The position numbers and the translations under genes are program-made. Positions 9,392 through 17,887 of a stretch of DNA of 64,000 bases are shown here, piece by piece (the stretch's first letter is position 1; every line of letters starts with the position of its first letter). A model generated the notes under the pieces. The model was not told the origin of the DNA. It was given only the letters and a program-made list of their open reading frames with translations, and ran no database searches. This DNA is from Bog-473 sp963770645 (lineage in GTDB: Bacteria; Actinomycetota; Acidimicrobiia; Acidimicrobiales; RAAP-2). Location: assembly GCA_963770645.1 (NCBI GenBank), contig CAVYQL010000003.1:1116001-1180000 (forward strand), read 5' to 3'.

Positions 9392-9628
9392 GTGACCGTC
9401 CACGCGTACGTCCTGATCCAAACCGACGTCGGCAAGGCGGCTCACGTGGCCCAGCAGGTCAACGCAGTGGAGGGCGTGCTCGTGGCCGAGGGAGTGACCG
9501 GTCCCTACGACGTGATCGCCCGCGCCGAAGCGCCCACCATGAACGACCTGGGCCGCATGGTCGTCCGCGACGTCCAGCAGATCGAGGGCATCACCCGCAC
9601 CATCACCTGCCCCGTCGTCCGGATCTGA
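9392..9628 (+). CDS. Lrp/AsnC ligand-binding domain (RAM) stand-alone protein
   Basis: A 78-residue protein corresponding only to the C-terminal sensory domain of Lrp/AsnC regulators (YVLIQTDVGKAAHVAQQV ... GVTGPYDVIARAEA). There is no helix-turn-helix. Stand-alone RAM-domain proteins of this size are common in actinobacteria and form alpha-beta sandwich multimers that bind small ligands such as amino acids. It starts with GTG, 22 bp from the divergent MFS gene, so promoters must overlap. Ligand unknown. Confidence 0.85.
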   Translation: MTVHAYVLIQTDVGKAAHVAQQVNAVEGVLVAEGVTGPYDVIARAEAPTMNDLGRMVVRDVQQIEGITRTITCPVVRI

Positions 9629-9992
9629 ACGTCGCCCCGCCTACGGTGCGACGTTCGCACCGCTTGACCCGAGGCACACCGGTTGACGACCCTTGCCTCA
9701 CTGGAACGGGCAGCCTTCCCCGGGCAGGCTACGGGTCCTCGTTTCGGCCTCCTCCCCGTCTTCTGCGCCTCTGATCCAGGGATACTCAGGAAACGCCCAG
9801 GTACGAGGCCGGTGCGGGCAACGCCGTCGCCAGCGTCCCGTCGAGGAAATACCCCATTTCGAAAGCGCAGGGGTTTAATCTCCTGGCGCCCATGGACCGA
9901 CCGGTCGGTCTGCTTCAGAGCAGATCTGCCGGTCTCACCCGGGGCAAATGGGGAACGCGAGAACCCGCTCGCAAGAAAGGGAGGGGCATCAC
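9629..9992 (+). promoter_or_regulatory. 364-nt non-coding leader before the secreted repeat protein
   Basis: No convincing gene was seen here. The stretch contains several potential hairpins, a perfect 16-bp palindrome at 9895-9910 and a 10-bp palindrome gcagatctgc at 9920-9929. The Shine-Dalgarno aaagggagg is at 9976-9984. A structured leader RNA is possible, but I found no match to the c-di-GMP or c-di-AMP riboswitch cores by eye. Confidence 0.4.
9895..9910. promoter_or_regulatory. Perfect 16-bp palindrome, possible operator
   Basis: gaccgaccggtcggtc is identical to its reverse complement. It lies 82 bp before the ATG of the secreted repeat protein and is of a size typical for a dimeric repressor site; as RNA it would form a weak, loopless hairpin. 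No cognate regulator is evident nearby. Confidence 0.5.
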
Positions 9993-11423
9993 ATGAACAG
10001 GCTTCGGTCACCGGAGTGTCACTCGAGGAGAGACGTCATACGTCGACGCGCGACGGCCCTCGCCGCCTTCGTGTGCACATTGGCATTCGCGTCGGCACTG
10101 AGCGCGCCGGCAGGAGCTGTCGGCGCCGGCACCGGCACGGGATTCGGCCCGCACGACCCCGGCGTGGCGCCACACGCGTCGCTGAACGCCCACACCGTCG
10201 CGCCGTTGACGTTGGCCAACATCGTCGTGACCGACCTGAGCACGGGAGACTCCCAGTTCTTCACCACGTCGACCATTGCACCGGTCTATCCCCCACAGTC
10301 GGCCGCGGGTTGCAACCAGGCCGCGACAGATCCGATGTGCCTGAGCCTGAACTCCGACGGCTCGAATTCCTTCAACCTGCAGGTGCCCGCGCCGGGATTG
10401 ACGGCGGGGGACATCTACGACAACGTCGGATCGAGCATGTCAGTGGCGACGCCCGACGGGGAGTGCGGGCAGCTCTTCGACACGAGCGAGCAGGGCACGG
10501 TGACTGCGACCGCCGAAGTCGACCAGTACGACCTCACGACGAGCGGCCAGCCTGCACTGAACGCCGCCGCGGTCCAGTTCGATTGCACCAACGACAACCT
10601 CGACATCTCCGGCACCGTCGCCTTTAACATCGTGCCGACTGACCCCGAGGACGGCTACTACGTGTTCGGGCAACAGGGCGAGATCACCGGGTTCGGCAAC
10701 GACAACTACCTGGCGTACCTCAATGGCGCGCAGTACTACAACCTCAACGGCTCGATCGTCGGCATGGCCCCGACGCCGGACGGCGCCGGGTACTGGATGG
10801 TTGGGACTGACGGTGGTGTCTTCTCGAGCGGCGACGCCGGCTTCTACGGTTCGACCGGCAATTTGCATCTGAACAAGCCGGTCGTCGGCATGGCGGCAAC
10901 GCCCGACGGCAAGGGGTACTGGTTCGTGGCTTCCGACGGCGGGATCTTCGCCTACGGCGACGCCGGCTTCTACGGCTCCCGCGGGGGCCAGCCGTTGAAC
11001 AAGCCGATCGTGGGGATGGCGGCCACGCCGGACGGGAAGGGCTACTGGCTGGTGGCGTCCGACGGCGGGATCTTCGCCTACGGCGACGCCGGCTTCTACG
11101 GCTCCCGCGGAGGTCAGCCGTTGAACAAGCCGATCGTCGGCATGGCGGCGACGCCCGACGGCAACGGGTACTGGTTCGTGGCTTCCGACGGCGGCATCTT
11201 CAGTTACGGCGACGCCGGCTTCTACGGGTCGACCGGGAGCATCCACCTCAACGAGCCGATCGTCGGCATGCAGCCGTCGCAAGACGGCCAGGGGTACTGG
11301 TTCGTGGCCAGCGACGGCGGCGTCTTCGCCTACGGCGACGCGGGCTTCGAGGGCAGCCTCGGCGGATCGGGCGTCACCGACGTCGCCGGGATCTCGTCGG
11401 GCATCTCTGGCAACCCGGGCTGA
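9993..11423 (+). CDS. Secreted protein with GYWLVASDGG-type repeats
   Basis: A 476-residue protein. The basic N-terminus followed by a hydrophobic segment and an Ala-rich cleavage region (LAAFVCTLAFASALSAPAGA, about 23-42) is a signal peptide. Residues about 45-215 form an unrecognised domain with Cys pairs. From about 218 there is one degenerate repeat (GYYVFGQQGEITGFG) and then five canonical 42-residue repeats of the form GMAATPDGxGYWxVASDGGIFAYGDAGFYGS. The pattern suggests a small beta-propeller; six units would close one. Such proteins are abundant in Acidimicrobiia and probably face the cell surface. The start is set by the strong SD at 9976-9984. Function unknown. Confidence 0.85.
   Translation: MNRLRSPECHSRRDVIRRRATALAAFVCTLAFASALSAPAGAVGAGTGTGFGPHDPGVAPHASLNAHTVAPLTLANIVVTDLSTGDSQFFTTSTIAPVYPPQSAAGCNQAATDPMCLSLNSDGSNSFNLQVPAPGLTAGDIYDNVGSSMSVATPDGECGQLFDTSEQGTVTATAEVDQYDLTTSGQPALNAAAVQFDCTNDNLDISGTVAFNIVPTDPEDGYYVFGQQGEITGFGNDNYLAYLNGAQYYNLNGSIVGMAPTPDGAGYWMVGTDGGVFSSGDAGFYGSTGNLHLNKPVVGMAATPDGKGYWFVASDGGIFAYGDAGFYGSRGGQPLNKPIVGMAATPDGKGYWLVASDGGIFAYGDAGFYGSRGGQPLNKPIVGMAATPDGNGYWFVASDGGIFSYGDAGFYGSTGSIHLNEPIVGMQPSQDGQGYWFVASDGGVFAYGDAGFEGSLGGSGVTDVAGISSGISGNPG
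10757..11380 (+). repeat. 126-bp tandem coding repeats
   Basis: The phrase atcgtcggcatggc or a close variant recurs at about 10757, 10881, 11007, 11133 and 11259, giving a 42-codon period. The second and third canonical units are nearly identical over about 100 nt, indicating recent duplication or gene conversion within the secreted repeat protein. Confidence 0.9.
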
Positions 11424-11490
11424 CCCGGGCTGACCCGGGCTGACCCGGGCTGACCCGGCCCGACCCGGCCCGACCCGGCCTGGCCCCGGC
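11411..11490 (+). repeat. 10-bp tandem repeat running through a stop codon
   Basis: The unit tgacccgggc is repeated from 11411 (first copy caacccgggc) to about 11450, then degenerates to cgacccggcc copies until 11480. The stop codon of the secreted repeat protein (11421-11423) is the tga of one unit. Because the period is 10, successive tga triplets fall in all three frames. Confidence 0.9.
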
Positions 11491-11511
11491 GGCGGACGGG
11501 CATCAGCACAC

Positions 11512-11553
11512 CACGCGAGAGGAGGGCCTCTTCGGGGGCCCTCCTCTCGCGTG
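11512..11553. terminator. Bidirectional terminator, 17-bp perfect stem
   Basis: The arms cacgcgagaggagggcc and ggccctcctctcgcgtg pair perfectly around the loop tcttcggg. It sits between the convergent secreted repeat protein and the racemase gene, whose stop codon (11554) begins right at the end of the stem. There is no long T tract, which is common in high-GC actinobacteria. Confidence 0.9.
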
Positions 11554-12732
11554 CTAGCTCAGCGCCCCCGACTCGCGCAGCTTCGCCACCGTGTCCTCCG
11601 ACACGCCCCACTCGAGGAGACCCGACACCGTGTCGCCTCCGGGCAGTGACGGGGGCTTGGACACCCCCGACGGCGTGCGCGAGAACCGCGGCGACGGCGC
11701 CGGCTGCACCACGCCACCCACCTCGATGAAGGTCGAGCGGGCCACGTTGTGCGGGTGCAGGTGCGCCTCCCAGGCCGACAGCACCGGCACCACGCAGGCG
11801 TCGGTGCCGTCGAAGACGGCGGTCCACTCGTCACGCGTCTTGGTCTTGAAGATGGCGGCGAAGCGCTCCTTCATGGCCGGCCACTCGTCGCGCGAGTTCT
11901 GCACCGGCATCGTCGGGTCGTCCGTCAGCCCCAGGCCCTCGAGCAGCTCGGCGTAGAACTGCGCCTCGATGCCGCCCACCGCCATCCACTTGCCGTCCGC
12001 CGTCTCGTAGACCTCGTAGAAGGGCGCCCCGGTGTCGAGCATGTTGGCGGCGCGGGACTCGTTCCAGATGCCGCCCACGCGGAAGGCGTGGATCATCGTC
12101 ATGAGCGTGGCGGCCCCTTCCACCATGGCGGCGTCGACGACCTGTCCCTCGCCCGTGCGCGACGCCTCGAGCAGCGCGGCCACCATGCCGAAGGCGAGCA
12201 ACATGCCGCCGCCGCCGAAGTCGCCCACCAAATTGAGCGGCGGTACCGGCGCCTCGTTGGCGCGCCCCATCGACCACAGCGCACCACCGATGGCGATGTA
12301 GTCGATGTCGTGCCCGGCCATGTCGGCCATCGGGCCGTCCTGGCCCCACCCGGTCATCCGCCCGTAGACGAGCTTCTTGTTGCGGGCGAAGCACGCCTCG
12401 GGTCCGACCCCGAGCCGCTCGGCCACCCCGGGCCGGAACCCCTCGACGAAGCCGTCCGCTTGCTCGACGAGGCCGAGCACGAGTTCGATGGCATCGGGGT
12501 TCTTGAGGTCGATCCCGACCGAGGGCCGCGAGCGGTTCAAGAGGTCCCAGTGCGGCGGCGAGCCCGCAGCGCGCGCCTCGTCGGCGCGCTCGACCGCACC
12601 CGGCGCAGCGCGCTCGAGCCGCAACACCTTCGCTCCGGCGTCGGCCAGCATCATGCAGGTGAACGGCGCCGGCCCGATGCCCGCCAGCTCGATGATCTTG
12701 ATCCCACTCAGCGGTCCACTGCGCTCGGCCAT
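11554..12732 (-). CDS. CoA-transferase family III protein, alpha-methylacyl-CoA racemase-like
   Basis: A 392-residue CaiB/BaiF family protein. It has GIKIIELAGIGPAPF at the N-terminus, RMTGWGQDGPMADMAGHDIDYIA near 120-145 and NLVGDFGGGGML near 165-177. The GHDIDY and GDFGGG motifs match alpha-methylacyl-CoA racemases, where a His/Asp pair epimerises 2-methylacyl-CoA esters before beta-oxidation. A formyl- or succinyl-CoA transferase role cannot be excluded. With the acyl-CoA dehydrogenase at 14853-16028 it suggests branched-chain lipid degradation. It is separated from the divergent galK-like gene by 65 bp. Confidence 0.85.
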   Translation of the reverse strand: MAERSGPLSGIKIIELAGIGPAPFTCMMLADAGAKVLRLERAAPGAVERADEARAAGSPPHWDLLNRSRPSVGIDLKNPDAIELVLGLVEQADGFVEGFRPGVAERLGVGPEACFARNKKLVYGRMTGWGQDGPMADMAGHDIDYIAIGGALWSMGRANEAPVPPLNLVGDFGGGGMLLAFGMVAALLEASRTGEGQVVDAAMVEGAATLMTMIHAFRVGGIWNESRAANMLDTGAPFYEVYETADGKWMAVGGIEAQFYAELLEGLGLTDDPTMPVQNSRDEWPAMKERFAAIFKTKTRDEWTAVFDGTDACVVPVLSAWEAHLHPHNVARSTFIEVGGVVQPAPSPRFSRTPSGVSKPPSLPGGDTVSGLLEWGVSEDTVAKLRESGALS

Positions 12733-12797
12733 CGCAGGATGCTGCCCGAGCCCCCGGTGGCGGTCAAGCCGGTCCGACCTGCGACAAGCTGGGGGTC

Positions 12798-13820
12798 GTG
12801 CCCACTGCCCGTGCTCCCGGCCGCGTCACCATCATCGGCGACCACACCGACTACAACGGTGGCCTCTCCCTTCCCATGGCCATCGGCCTCGCCACCGAGG
12901 TCACCTTCACCCCGAAGCCGGACAGCTTCCTCGTCGGCCTCGACTCGGACCAGTTTCCCGATCAGCCCTTCGAGATTCCCTTGGGCGGCGCCGCACCGGC
13001 TGCCGACGAGGCCCTCTTGGCGGCCGGACTCCTCCGGCTGCACCCTCCCCCCTCGGGTGGCACGATGCGCGTCACCAGCACGATCCCCGTCGGCGCCGGG
13101 CTCTCCTCCAGCGCCGCGTTCGCCGTGGCGGTCCTGCTCGCGCTCGGCCATGACCCCGACCCGCTCGCCCTCGCTCTGGCCTGCCAGGAGGCCGAGCGCA
13201 GCGCCGGCGCGCACGTCGGGTTGCTCGACCCCCTCGCCATCGCCGGCGCCAGCGAAGGCCACGCGCTGCACATCGACTTCGATACGCTTGAGACGCGCGC
13301 GGTGCCCGTGCCCGCCGACGCCGCGTTCGTCATCGTGCACAGTGAGTCACCACGTCTGCTCACTGCCACCCCCTATGCCACGCGGCGGGCCGAGTGCGAG
13401 CGTGCCGCGCACATCCTCGGCCGGCCGCTCGGCCGCTGTGAGCTCGGCGACCTCAGTGCGCTGAGCGATCCGGTGCTGCGCCGCCGGGCCCGCCACGTCG
13501 TGACCGAGTGCGCCCGCGTGCGCGAGGCCGAGCGACTGCTCGGCCAGGACGCCATGGACGACCTCGGCGCGGTCATGACCGAGGGGCATCGCAGCCTGGC
13601 CACCGATTACCGCGTCTCGGTCCCCGCGGTCGACGACCTCGTCGAGCAGCTTCTCGCGCAACCCGGTGTCCTCGGTGCGCGCATGGCGGGTGGCGGGTTC
13701 GGCGGCTGCGTGATCGCGCTCTGCCGGCCCGACTCACCGGCGCTCGATCCCGCCGCGCACGCGCCGCGCCGGGCCTGGCGGGTCAGTCCTGCTGGCGGCG
13801 CAGCGCGTCTTGCGACGTAG
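12798..13820 (+). CDS. galK: Galactokinase-like GHMP kinase
   Basis: The protein opens with APGRVTIIGDHTDYNGG (residues 6-22), the galactokinase signature, and has the GHMP phosphate-binding motif PVGAGLSSSAA near 97-107, a catalytic-region GLLDPLA (GIMDQ in typical GalK, so Asp kept but Gln replaced) and a C-terminal GARMAGGGFGGC. It would phosphorylate galactose or a related sugar at C1 with ATP. At 340 residues it is about 40 shorter than usual GalK. It starts with GTG. The 3' end overlaps the convergent trpD by 38 bp. Other Leloir genes are not in the window, so substrate is inferred. Confidence 0.82.
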   Translation: MPTARAPGRVTIIGDHTDYNGGLSLPMAIGLATEVTFTPKPDSFLVGLDSDQFPDQPFEIPLGGAAPAADEALLAAGLLRLHPPPSGGTMRVTSTIPVGAGLSSSAAFAVAVLLALGHDPDPLALALACQEAERSAGAHVGLLDPLAIAGASEGHALHIDFDTLETRAVPVPADAAFVIVHSESPRLLTATPYATRRAECERAAHILGRPLGRCELGDLSALSDPVLRRRARHVVTECARVREAERLLGQDAMDDLGAVMTEGHRSLATDYRVSVPAVDDLVEQLLAQPGVLGARMAGGGFGGCVIALCRPDSPALDPAAHAPRRAWRVSPAGGAARLAT

Positions 13821-14865
13821 CGACGAGCGCGTCGAGCACGCCGAGGGCCCGACCGCTGTCGAGCGAGTCGGCGGCCCGCACCAGCCCACCTTCGAGGTCG
13901 TCCACCCGGCCCGCCACGATCAGCGCGGCGGCGGCGTTGAGCAGGCCGATGTCGCGCCGTGCCCCCTGCTCGCCCTCGAGCACGGTGCGGATCACCTGCG
14001 CGTTGAAGGCGGCATCGCCGCCAAGCAGGTCCGCCATGGTGGCGGGTCGCAGCCCGAGCGCGGCCGGGTCCACCCGCCAGTCCGTCACGTCGAACCCGCC
14101 GTTGCCGTCGCCGCGCACCTCCAGGATGCTCGAGGGCGAGGTGACGCTGAGCTCGTCGAGCCCGTCGTCGGCGTGGACGATGAGCGAGCGCCGGCTCCCC
14201 GTGGCCCCGAAGACGCCGGCCATGACGGGGCCCATCGCCGGATCGCTCACACCGACGAGCTGGTGCCGGACCCGCGCCGGATTGGTGAGCGGGCCGAGGT
14301 AGTTGAACACGGTGCGTACCCCGAGCTCCTTGCGCACCGGCCCGACGAAGCGCATGGCGGGATGGAAGCGTTGCGCGAAACAGAACCCCATGCCGGCCTC
14401 GGCGACGCAGCGCGCCACGCCTTCGGGACCGACCTCAATGGCGACGCCCAGCGCTTCGAGGACGTCGGCCGTGCCGACCGACGAGGAGGCGGCACGATTG
14501 CCGTGCTTGCAGACCCGCACCCCGGCGCCGGCCGTGATGAACGAGGCCAGCGTCGTCACGTTGATGCTCGCCAGCCGGTCGCCGCCGGTGCCGACGAGGT
14601 CGACGACCACATTGGGGCCGCCGTCGAGGTCGGCGCCGTCGGCGAGCGGGCAGGCTACGGCGGCATCGACCATGGCGCGGGCCAGCCCGGTCACCTCGTC
14701 GGCCGTCTCCCCCTTGGCGTGCAACAGCACCAGGAACGCGCCCACCTGGGCCGGCGTCGCGTCGCCGGCGAGGACCACACGCAAGGTCTCCTCGGCCTCG
14801 TCCGCGCTGAGCGCTTCGCGGCGCGACAGGCGGGCCAAGACGTCGGGCCAGGTCAGTCCCACCAC
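13783..14865 (-). CDS. trpD: Anthranilate phosphoribosyltransferase
   Basis: Transfers the phosphoribosyl group of PRPP to anthranilate in tryptophan synthesis. The protein contains the PRPP motif DLVGTGGD near 90, NVTTLASF, KHGNRAASSSVGTADVLEALG near 115, and FNYLGPLTNP near 175. About 360 residues fits the family. The frame is open far upstream (to 15870) through the acyl-CoA dehydrogenase gene, but tandem GTG codons at 14865/14862 directly precede the conserved N-terminus and overlap the upstream stop by about 10 bp, implying translational coupling. No other trp genes are nearby. Confidence 0.93.
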   Translation of the reverse strand: MVGLTWPDVLARLSRREALSADEAEETLRVVLAGDATPAQVGAFLVLLHAKGETADEVTGLARAMVDAAVACPLADGADLDGGPNVVVDLVGTGGDRLASINVTTLASFITAGAGVRVCKHGNRAASSSVGTADVLEALGVAIEVGPEGVARCVAEAGMGFCFAQRFHPAMRFVGPVRKELGVRTVFNYLGPLTNPARVRHQLVGVSDPAMGPVMAGVFGATGSRRSLIVHADDGLDELSVTSPSSILEVRGDGNGGFDVTDWRVDPAALGLRPATMADLLGGDAAFNAQVIRTVLEGEQGARRDIGLLNAAAALIVAGRVDDLEGGLVRAADSLDSGRALGVLDALVATSQDALRRQQD

Positions 14866-16028
14866 AGGTCCCGGTCGAGGACCCCGCGGGCAATGAGGCC
14901 GAGCTGCACCTGGGACGTGCCCTCCACGATCGTCAGCTGCTTGGCGTCGCGGTACCACTGCTCGGTTGGGTGGTCCTCCATGTAGCCGGCCGCGCCGAGC
15001 AGCTGGACCGCGAGCGACGACGCCCGCACCGCCAGCTCGGTGGCGTGGTACTTGGCGATGGACAGGAAGGGCACGTACTCCTTGGTGAACTTTCCGGCGT
15101 CGGCGAGCACGGCCGCCCGGTAGGTCAGCAGCCGCGCCGCCTCGATGTCGACCGCGCACTTGGCGATCTCCCACTGGATCCCCTGGAAGTCGGCGATGGT
15201 CTTGCCGAAGGCGGCACGCTGTTGGACGTACTCGGTGGCGTACATCAGCGCGCCCTCGGCCAGCCCGATGCCGCGGGCAGCCACGATCGGGCGCATGGCG
15301 TTGAGCCCGAGCATGGCGAGTCGGAAACCGCCTACCTCGCCGATGACGTTCTCGGCCGGGACGTGCACGTCGGTCAAGACGAGCTCGCCGGTGTCGACCC
15401 CGCGCACGCCCATCTTGTGGTCGGTGCGCCCCACGTCCACGCCGTCCCAGCCCCGCTCGACGATGAACGCCGTCACCGAGTCGTGGGCCCGGCTGGCGGG
15501 GTCGCTGGTCTTGGCGAAGACGGTGTACCAGTCGGCCTCGCGCACGCCCGACATCCAGCACTTGGTGCCGTTGAGGACCCAGCCGCCGTCGGAGCCGGTG
15601 TCGGGCTCGCCTCGGGTCCGCATCCCCATCACGTCGCTGCCCGCCTGGGGCTCCGACAGCCCGAAGGCGGCCCGCAGTGACCCGTCGCAGATGCCAGGCA
15701 GATAACGCTTCTTCTGCTCCTCGGTCCCGGCGATCATGACCGGCCCCGTGGGCAGGCGGGTCAAGAGGAGCATCAGCGCTGCGGTGTTGGAGTACTTGGC
15801 GACTTCCTCTATGGCGACGGCGAGCCCGAGAATGCCTGCCGCCGAGCCGCCGTACTCGGCCGGGATGCACAGGCCGAGCAAGCCCGCGGCACGGAATGCC
15901 TCGAAGAGGTCGGCCGGGTAGACGGACTCTTTGTCGATCGCCCGGGCCCGCGGCTTGACCTTGTCCTGGGCGAGTCGCCGCACCGACTGGCGCAGCTCGA
16001 GCAGCTCGTCGGGGAGATCGAAATGCAC
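14853..16028 (-). CDS. Acyl-CoA dehydrogenase
   Basis: A 391-residue FAD flavoenzyme introducing a 2,3-double bond into acyl-CoA. It shows the expected order: helical N-domain, the FGLSEPQAGSDV motif near 128 contacting flavin, a central beta-domain with WVLNGTKCWMSG, and a C-terminal helical domain. The catalytic glutamate is in IVEGTSQ near residue 367, the position used by short/medium-chain dehydrogenases. It overlaps trpD downstream and is divergent from the LCP gene with about 43 bp between the starts. Substrate chain length cannot be read from sequence. Confidence 0.92.
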   Translation of the reverse strand: MHFDLPDELLELRQSVRRLAQDKVKPRARAIDKESVYPADLFEAFRAAGLLGLCIPAEYGGSAAGILGLAVAIEEVAKYSNTAALMLLLTRLPTGPVMIAGTEEQKKRYLPGICDGSLRAAFGLSEPQAGSDVMGMRTRGEPDTGSDGGWVLNGTKCWMSGVREADWYTVFAKTSDPASRAHDSVTAFIVERGWDGVDVGRTDHKMGVRGVDTGELVLTDVHVPAENVIGEVGGFRLAMLGLNAMRPIVAARGIGLAEGALMYATEYVQQRAAFGKTIADFQGIQWEIAKCAVDIEAARLLTYRAAVLADAGKFTKEYVPFLSIAKYHATELAVRASSLAVQLLGAAGYMEDHPTEQWYRDAKQLTIVEGTSQVQLGLIARGVLDRDLWWD

Positions 16029-16071
16029 GGGCGAAGGCTACCTGGAGGTCCGGCCAGGTATTTTCTGGTTC

Positions 16072-17784
16072 TTGACCCCCGATGAGCCCGAGGCCCCGGC
16101 GCTTCCCGACCCGGGTTCTGGCGCGAGCGGGTCCGCTCCCTCACGGTCCGATCTTCAGGCCGAGCTCCGCAAGTCCCACAAGAAGGAAAGGAGGCGCCGG
16201 CACCGCTGGCGCCGTCGTGGGCTCTACGCACTGACCGCTGTCGTGGTCCTGGCCGCCGCCGGTGCGGGCGGGCTCTATTTCTACGCCGGCTACCGCTTCG
16301 ACCAGATCAAGAAGATCCACGCCAAGCACCTCGTGCGCACCGCGCCGGTGGCTGCGCAGCAGCCCTTCAACATCCTGCTCGTCGGCTCGGACTCGCGCGC
16401 CTTCGTCAACGGCGACAACGAGCAACAAGTCAACGCGTTCGGCAACCCGGCCGAACAGGGCGGTCAGCGCAGCGACGTGACCATGGTGGCCCGCATCGAC
16501 CCGATCAACAAGACGGTGACCGTCTTGTCCATCCCGCGCGACCTCTGGGTGAACATCCCAGGGAACGTGAGCGGGATCTCGGGGATGAACCGCATCAATG
16601 CCGCCTACAACTCGGGCCCTGACCTGCTCATCCAGACCATCGAAGAGGACCTCGGCCTGCAGATCAATCACTACATCGCCGTGGACTTCCCCGGGTTCTC
16701 CGGCATGGTCAACGCCCTGGGCGGCATCACTATGAACTTCCCCACCGCAGTCAAGGACGCCTTCAGCGGTCTCGACGTCACGACCACGGGTTGCCAAGTG
16801 GTCAACGGGACCACCGCCCTCGCTCTGGTGCGGAGTCGGCACCTCTACTACATGGATTCGGACGGGAACTGGGACTACGACGGTCTATCGGACTTCAGCC
16901 GCATCCAGCGCCAGGACGCCTTCTTCCGCGCCGTACTGGCCAAGATCAACCAGGTCGGGCTCAACCCGATCACCATCAACAGTTTCCTCGGCGCTGCGGT
17001 GAGCAACCTGACCATCGACGACACGTTCACGGAGAGCGACCTGTTCCATCTCGCCGAGGACTTCAAGGGCCTCGCCTCCTCGCACCTGATCACCGAGACG
17101 CTGCCCACCATCGGGTTCGTCACCGACGGCGGCGCCGACGTGCTGCAAGAGGCGCAGCCCTACGCCCAGAACATGATCAACGCGTTCAACCAGATCGGGA
17201 CCGCCCGGTCGCCGGCGCCGAAGCCGGCAAAGGAGCGGACCGCCACGACCACGACCATGACGACCGTCCCTCACGGGCAGATATCCGTCAACGTCCTCAA
17301 TGCATCGACGGTGAACGGCATCGCGCACACCACCGCCGCCGCGTTGGAGGGACAGGGCTTCACCATCGACCAGATCGGCAACGCGACGAGCGAGCTCGAG
17401 GCCGGCGGACCGTCGGAGATCCTCTTCGGCCCCACCGGGTTCGGAGCCGCGGTGACGCTCGGGTCGGTGCTGAGCGGCGGGGTGACCTATATGCCCGACT
17501 CGAGCCTGAGCGGCCAGACGGTCTCGCTGCTCGTCGCGGGCTCGCAGCTGTCGGTCACGGGTGCTCGCAGCGCGGTCTCGACCACCACGGTGCCGAGCGG
17601 TCCGACAACCACGACGACGACCACGATCCCGGCCGATGTCTACACGAACACCCAGCCCGAGCCCTGGAACCCCTACCCCTGCACGCTCGGGCAGAGCACC
17701 CAGGCCTCACCCACCCCCACCACGACGACGGTGAAGGGCGACAAAGCCAAGGCCGGGGTGGACAAGACAGGGCGCAAGACCTAG
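16072..17784 (+). CDS. LytR-CpsA-Psr family cell-wall polymer ligase with LytR C-terminal domain
   Basis: LCP proteins attach teichoic acids, arabinogalactan or other polymers to peptidoglycan from lipid carriers. The sequence has a basic cytosolic N-terminus, one TM helix (about 51-72), the LCP domain (about 95-260) with NILLVGSDSRAF, SIPRDLW (pyrophosphate-binding Arg) and ALVRSRH, then a LytR_C domain from about 403 (ISVNVLNASTVNGIA) and a Thr-rich tail. The frame is open to 15931 on the other side of the divergent dehydrogenase; I suggest the TTG at 16072 but no strong SD marks it. A terminator follows at 17816. Confidence 0.9.
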   Translation: MTPDEPEAPALPDPGSGASGSAPSRSDLQAELRKSHKKERRRRHRWRRRGLYALTAVVVLAAAGAGGLYFYAGYRFDQIKKIHAKHLVRTAPVAAQQPFNILLVGSDSRAFVNGDNEQQVNAFGNPAEQGGQRSDVTMVARIDPINKTVTVLSIPRDLWVNIPGNVSGISGMNRINAAYNSGPDLLIQTIEEDLGLQINHYIAVDFPGFSGMVNALGGITMNFPTAVKDAFSGLDVTTTGCQVVNGTTALALVRSRHLYYMDSDGNWDYDGLSDFSRIQRQDAFFRAVLAKINQVGLNPITINSFLGAAVSNLTIDDTFTESDLFHLAEDFKGLASSHLITETLPTIGFVTDGGADVLQEAQPYAQNMINAFNQIGTARSPAPKPAKERTATTTTMTTVPHGQISVNVLNASTVNGIAHTTAAALEGQGFTIDQIGNATSELEAGGPSEILFGPTGFGAAVTLGSVLSGGVTYMPDSSLSGQTVSLLVAGSQLSVTGARSAVSTTTVPSGPTTTTTTTIPADVYTNTQPEPWNPYPCTLGQSTQASPTPTTTTVKGDKAKAGVDKTGRKT

Positions 17785-17815
17785 GCGCGGTTCACCGGGC
17801 GCCCCGGAGGGCCGG

Positions 17816-17855
17816 CTCCGGTCTGCAGGTCGGGGGGAGAACCTGCAGACCGGAG
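17816..17855. terminator. Bidirectional terminator, 15-bp perfect stem
   Basis: ctccggtctgcaggt pairs with acctgcagaccggag around a 10-nt loop. It lies between the convergent LCP gene (stop 17784) and the PstS-like gene (stop 17888), and would serve both. Confidence 0.9.
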
Positions 17856-17887
17856 GGCGAATCCGGCCTTCCATGGGTACTGGGGTG

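Noticed and set aside
9629..9992. A c-di-GMP or c-di-AMP riboswitch before the secreted repeat protein
   Set aside because: The gaaa tetraloop-like and G-rich stretches were suggestive, but the conserved core nucleotides of both riboswitch classes could not be aligned.
13783..15870. A single 695-residue fusion protein ending in TrpD
   Set aside because: The N-terminal half is an out-of-frame shadow of the acyl-CoA dehydrogenase gene. TrpD starts at tandem GTG codons at 14865/14862.
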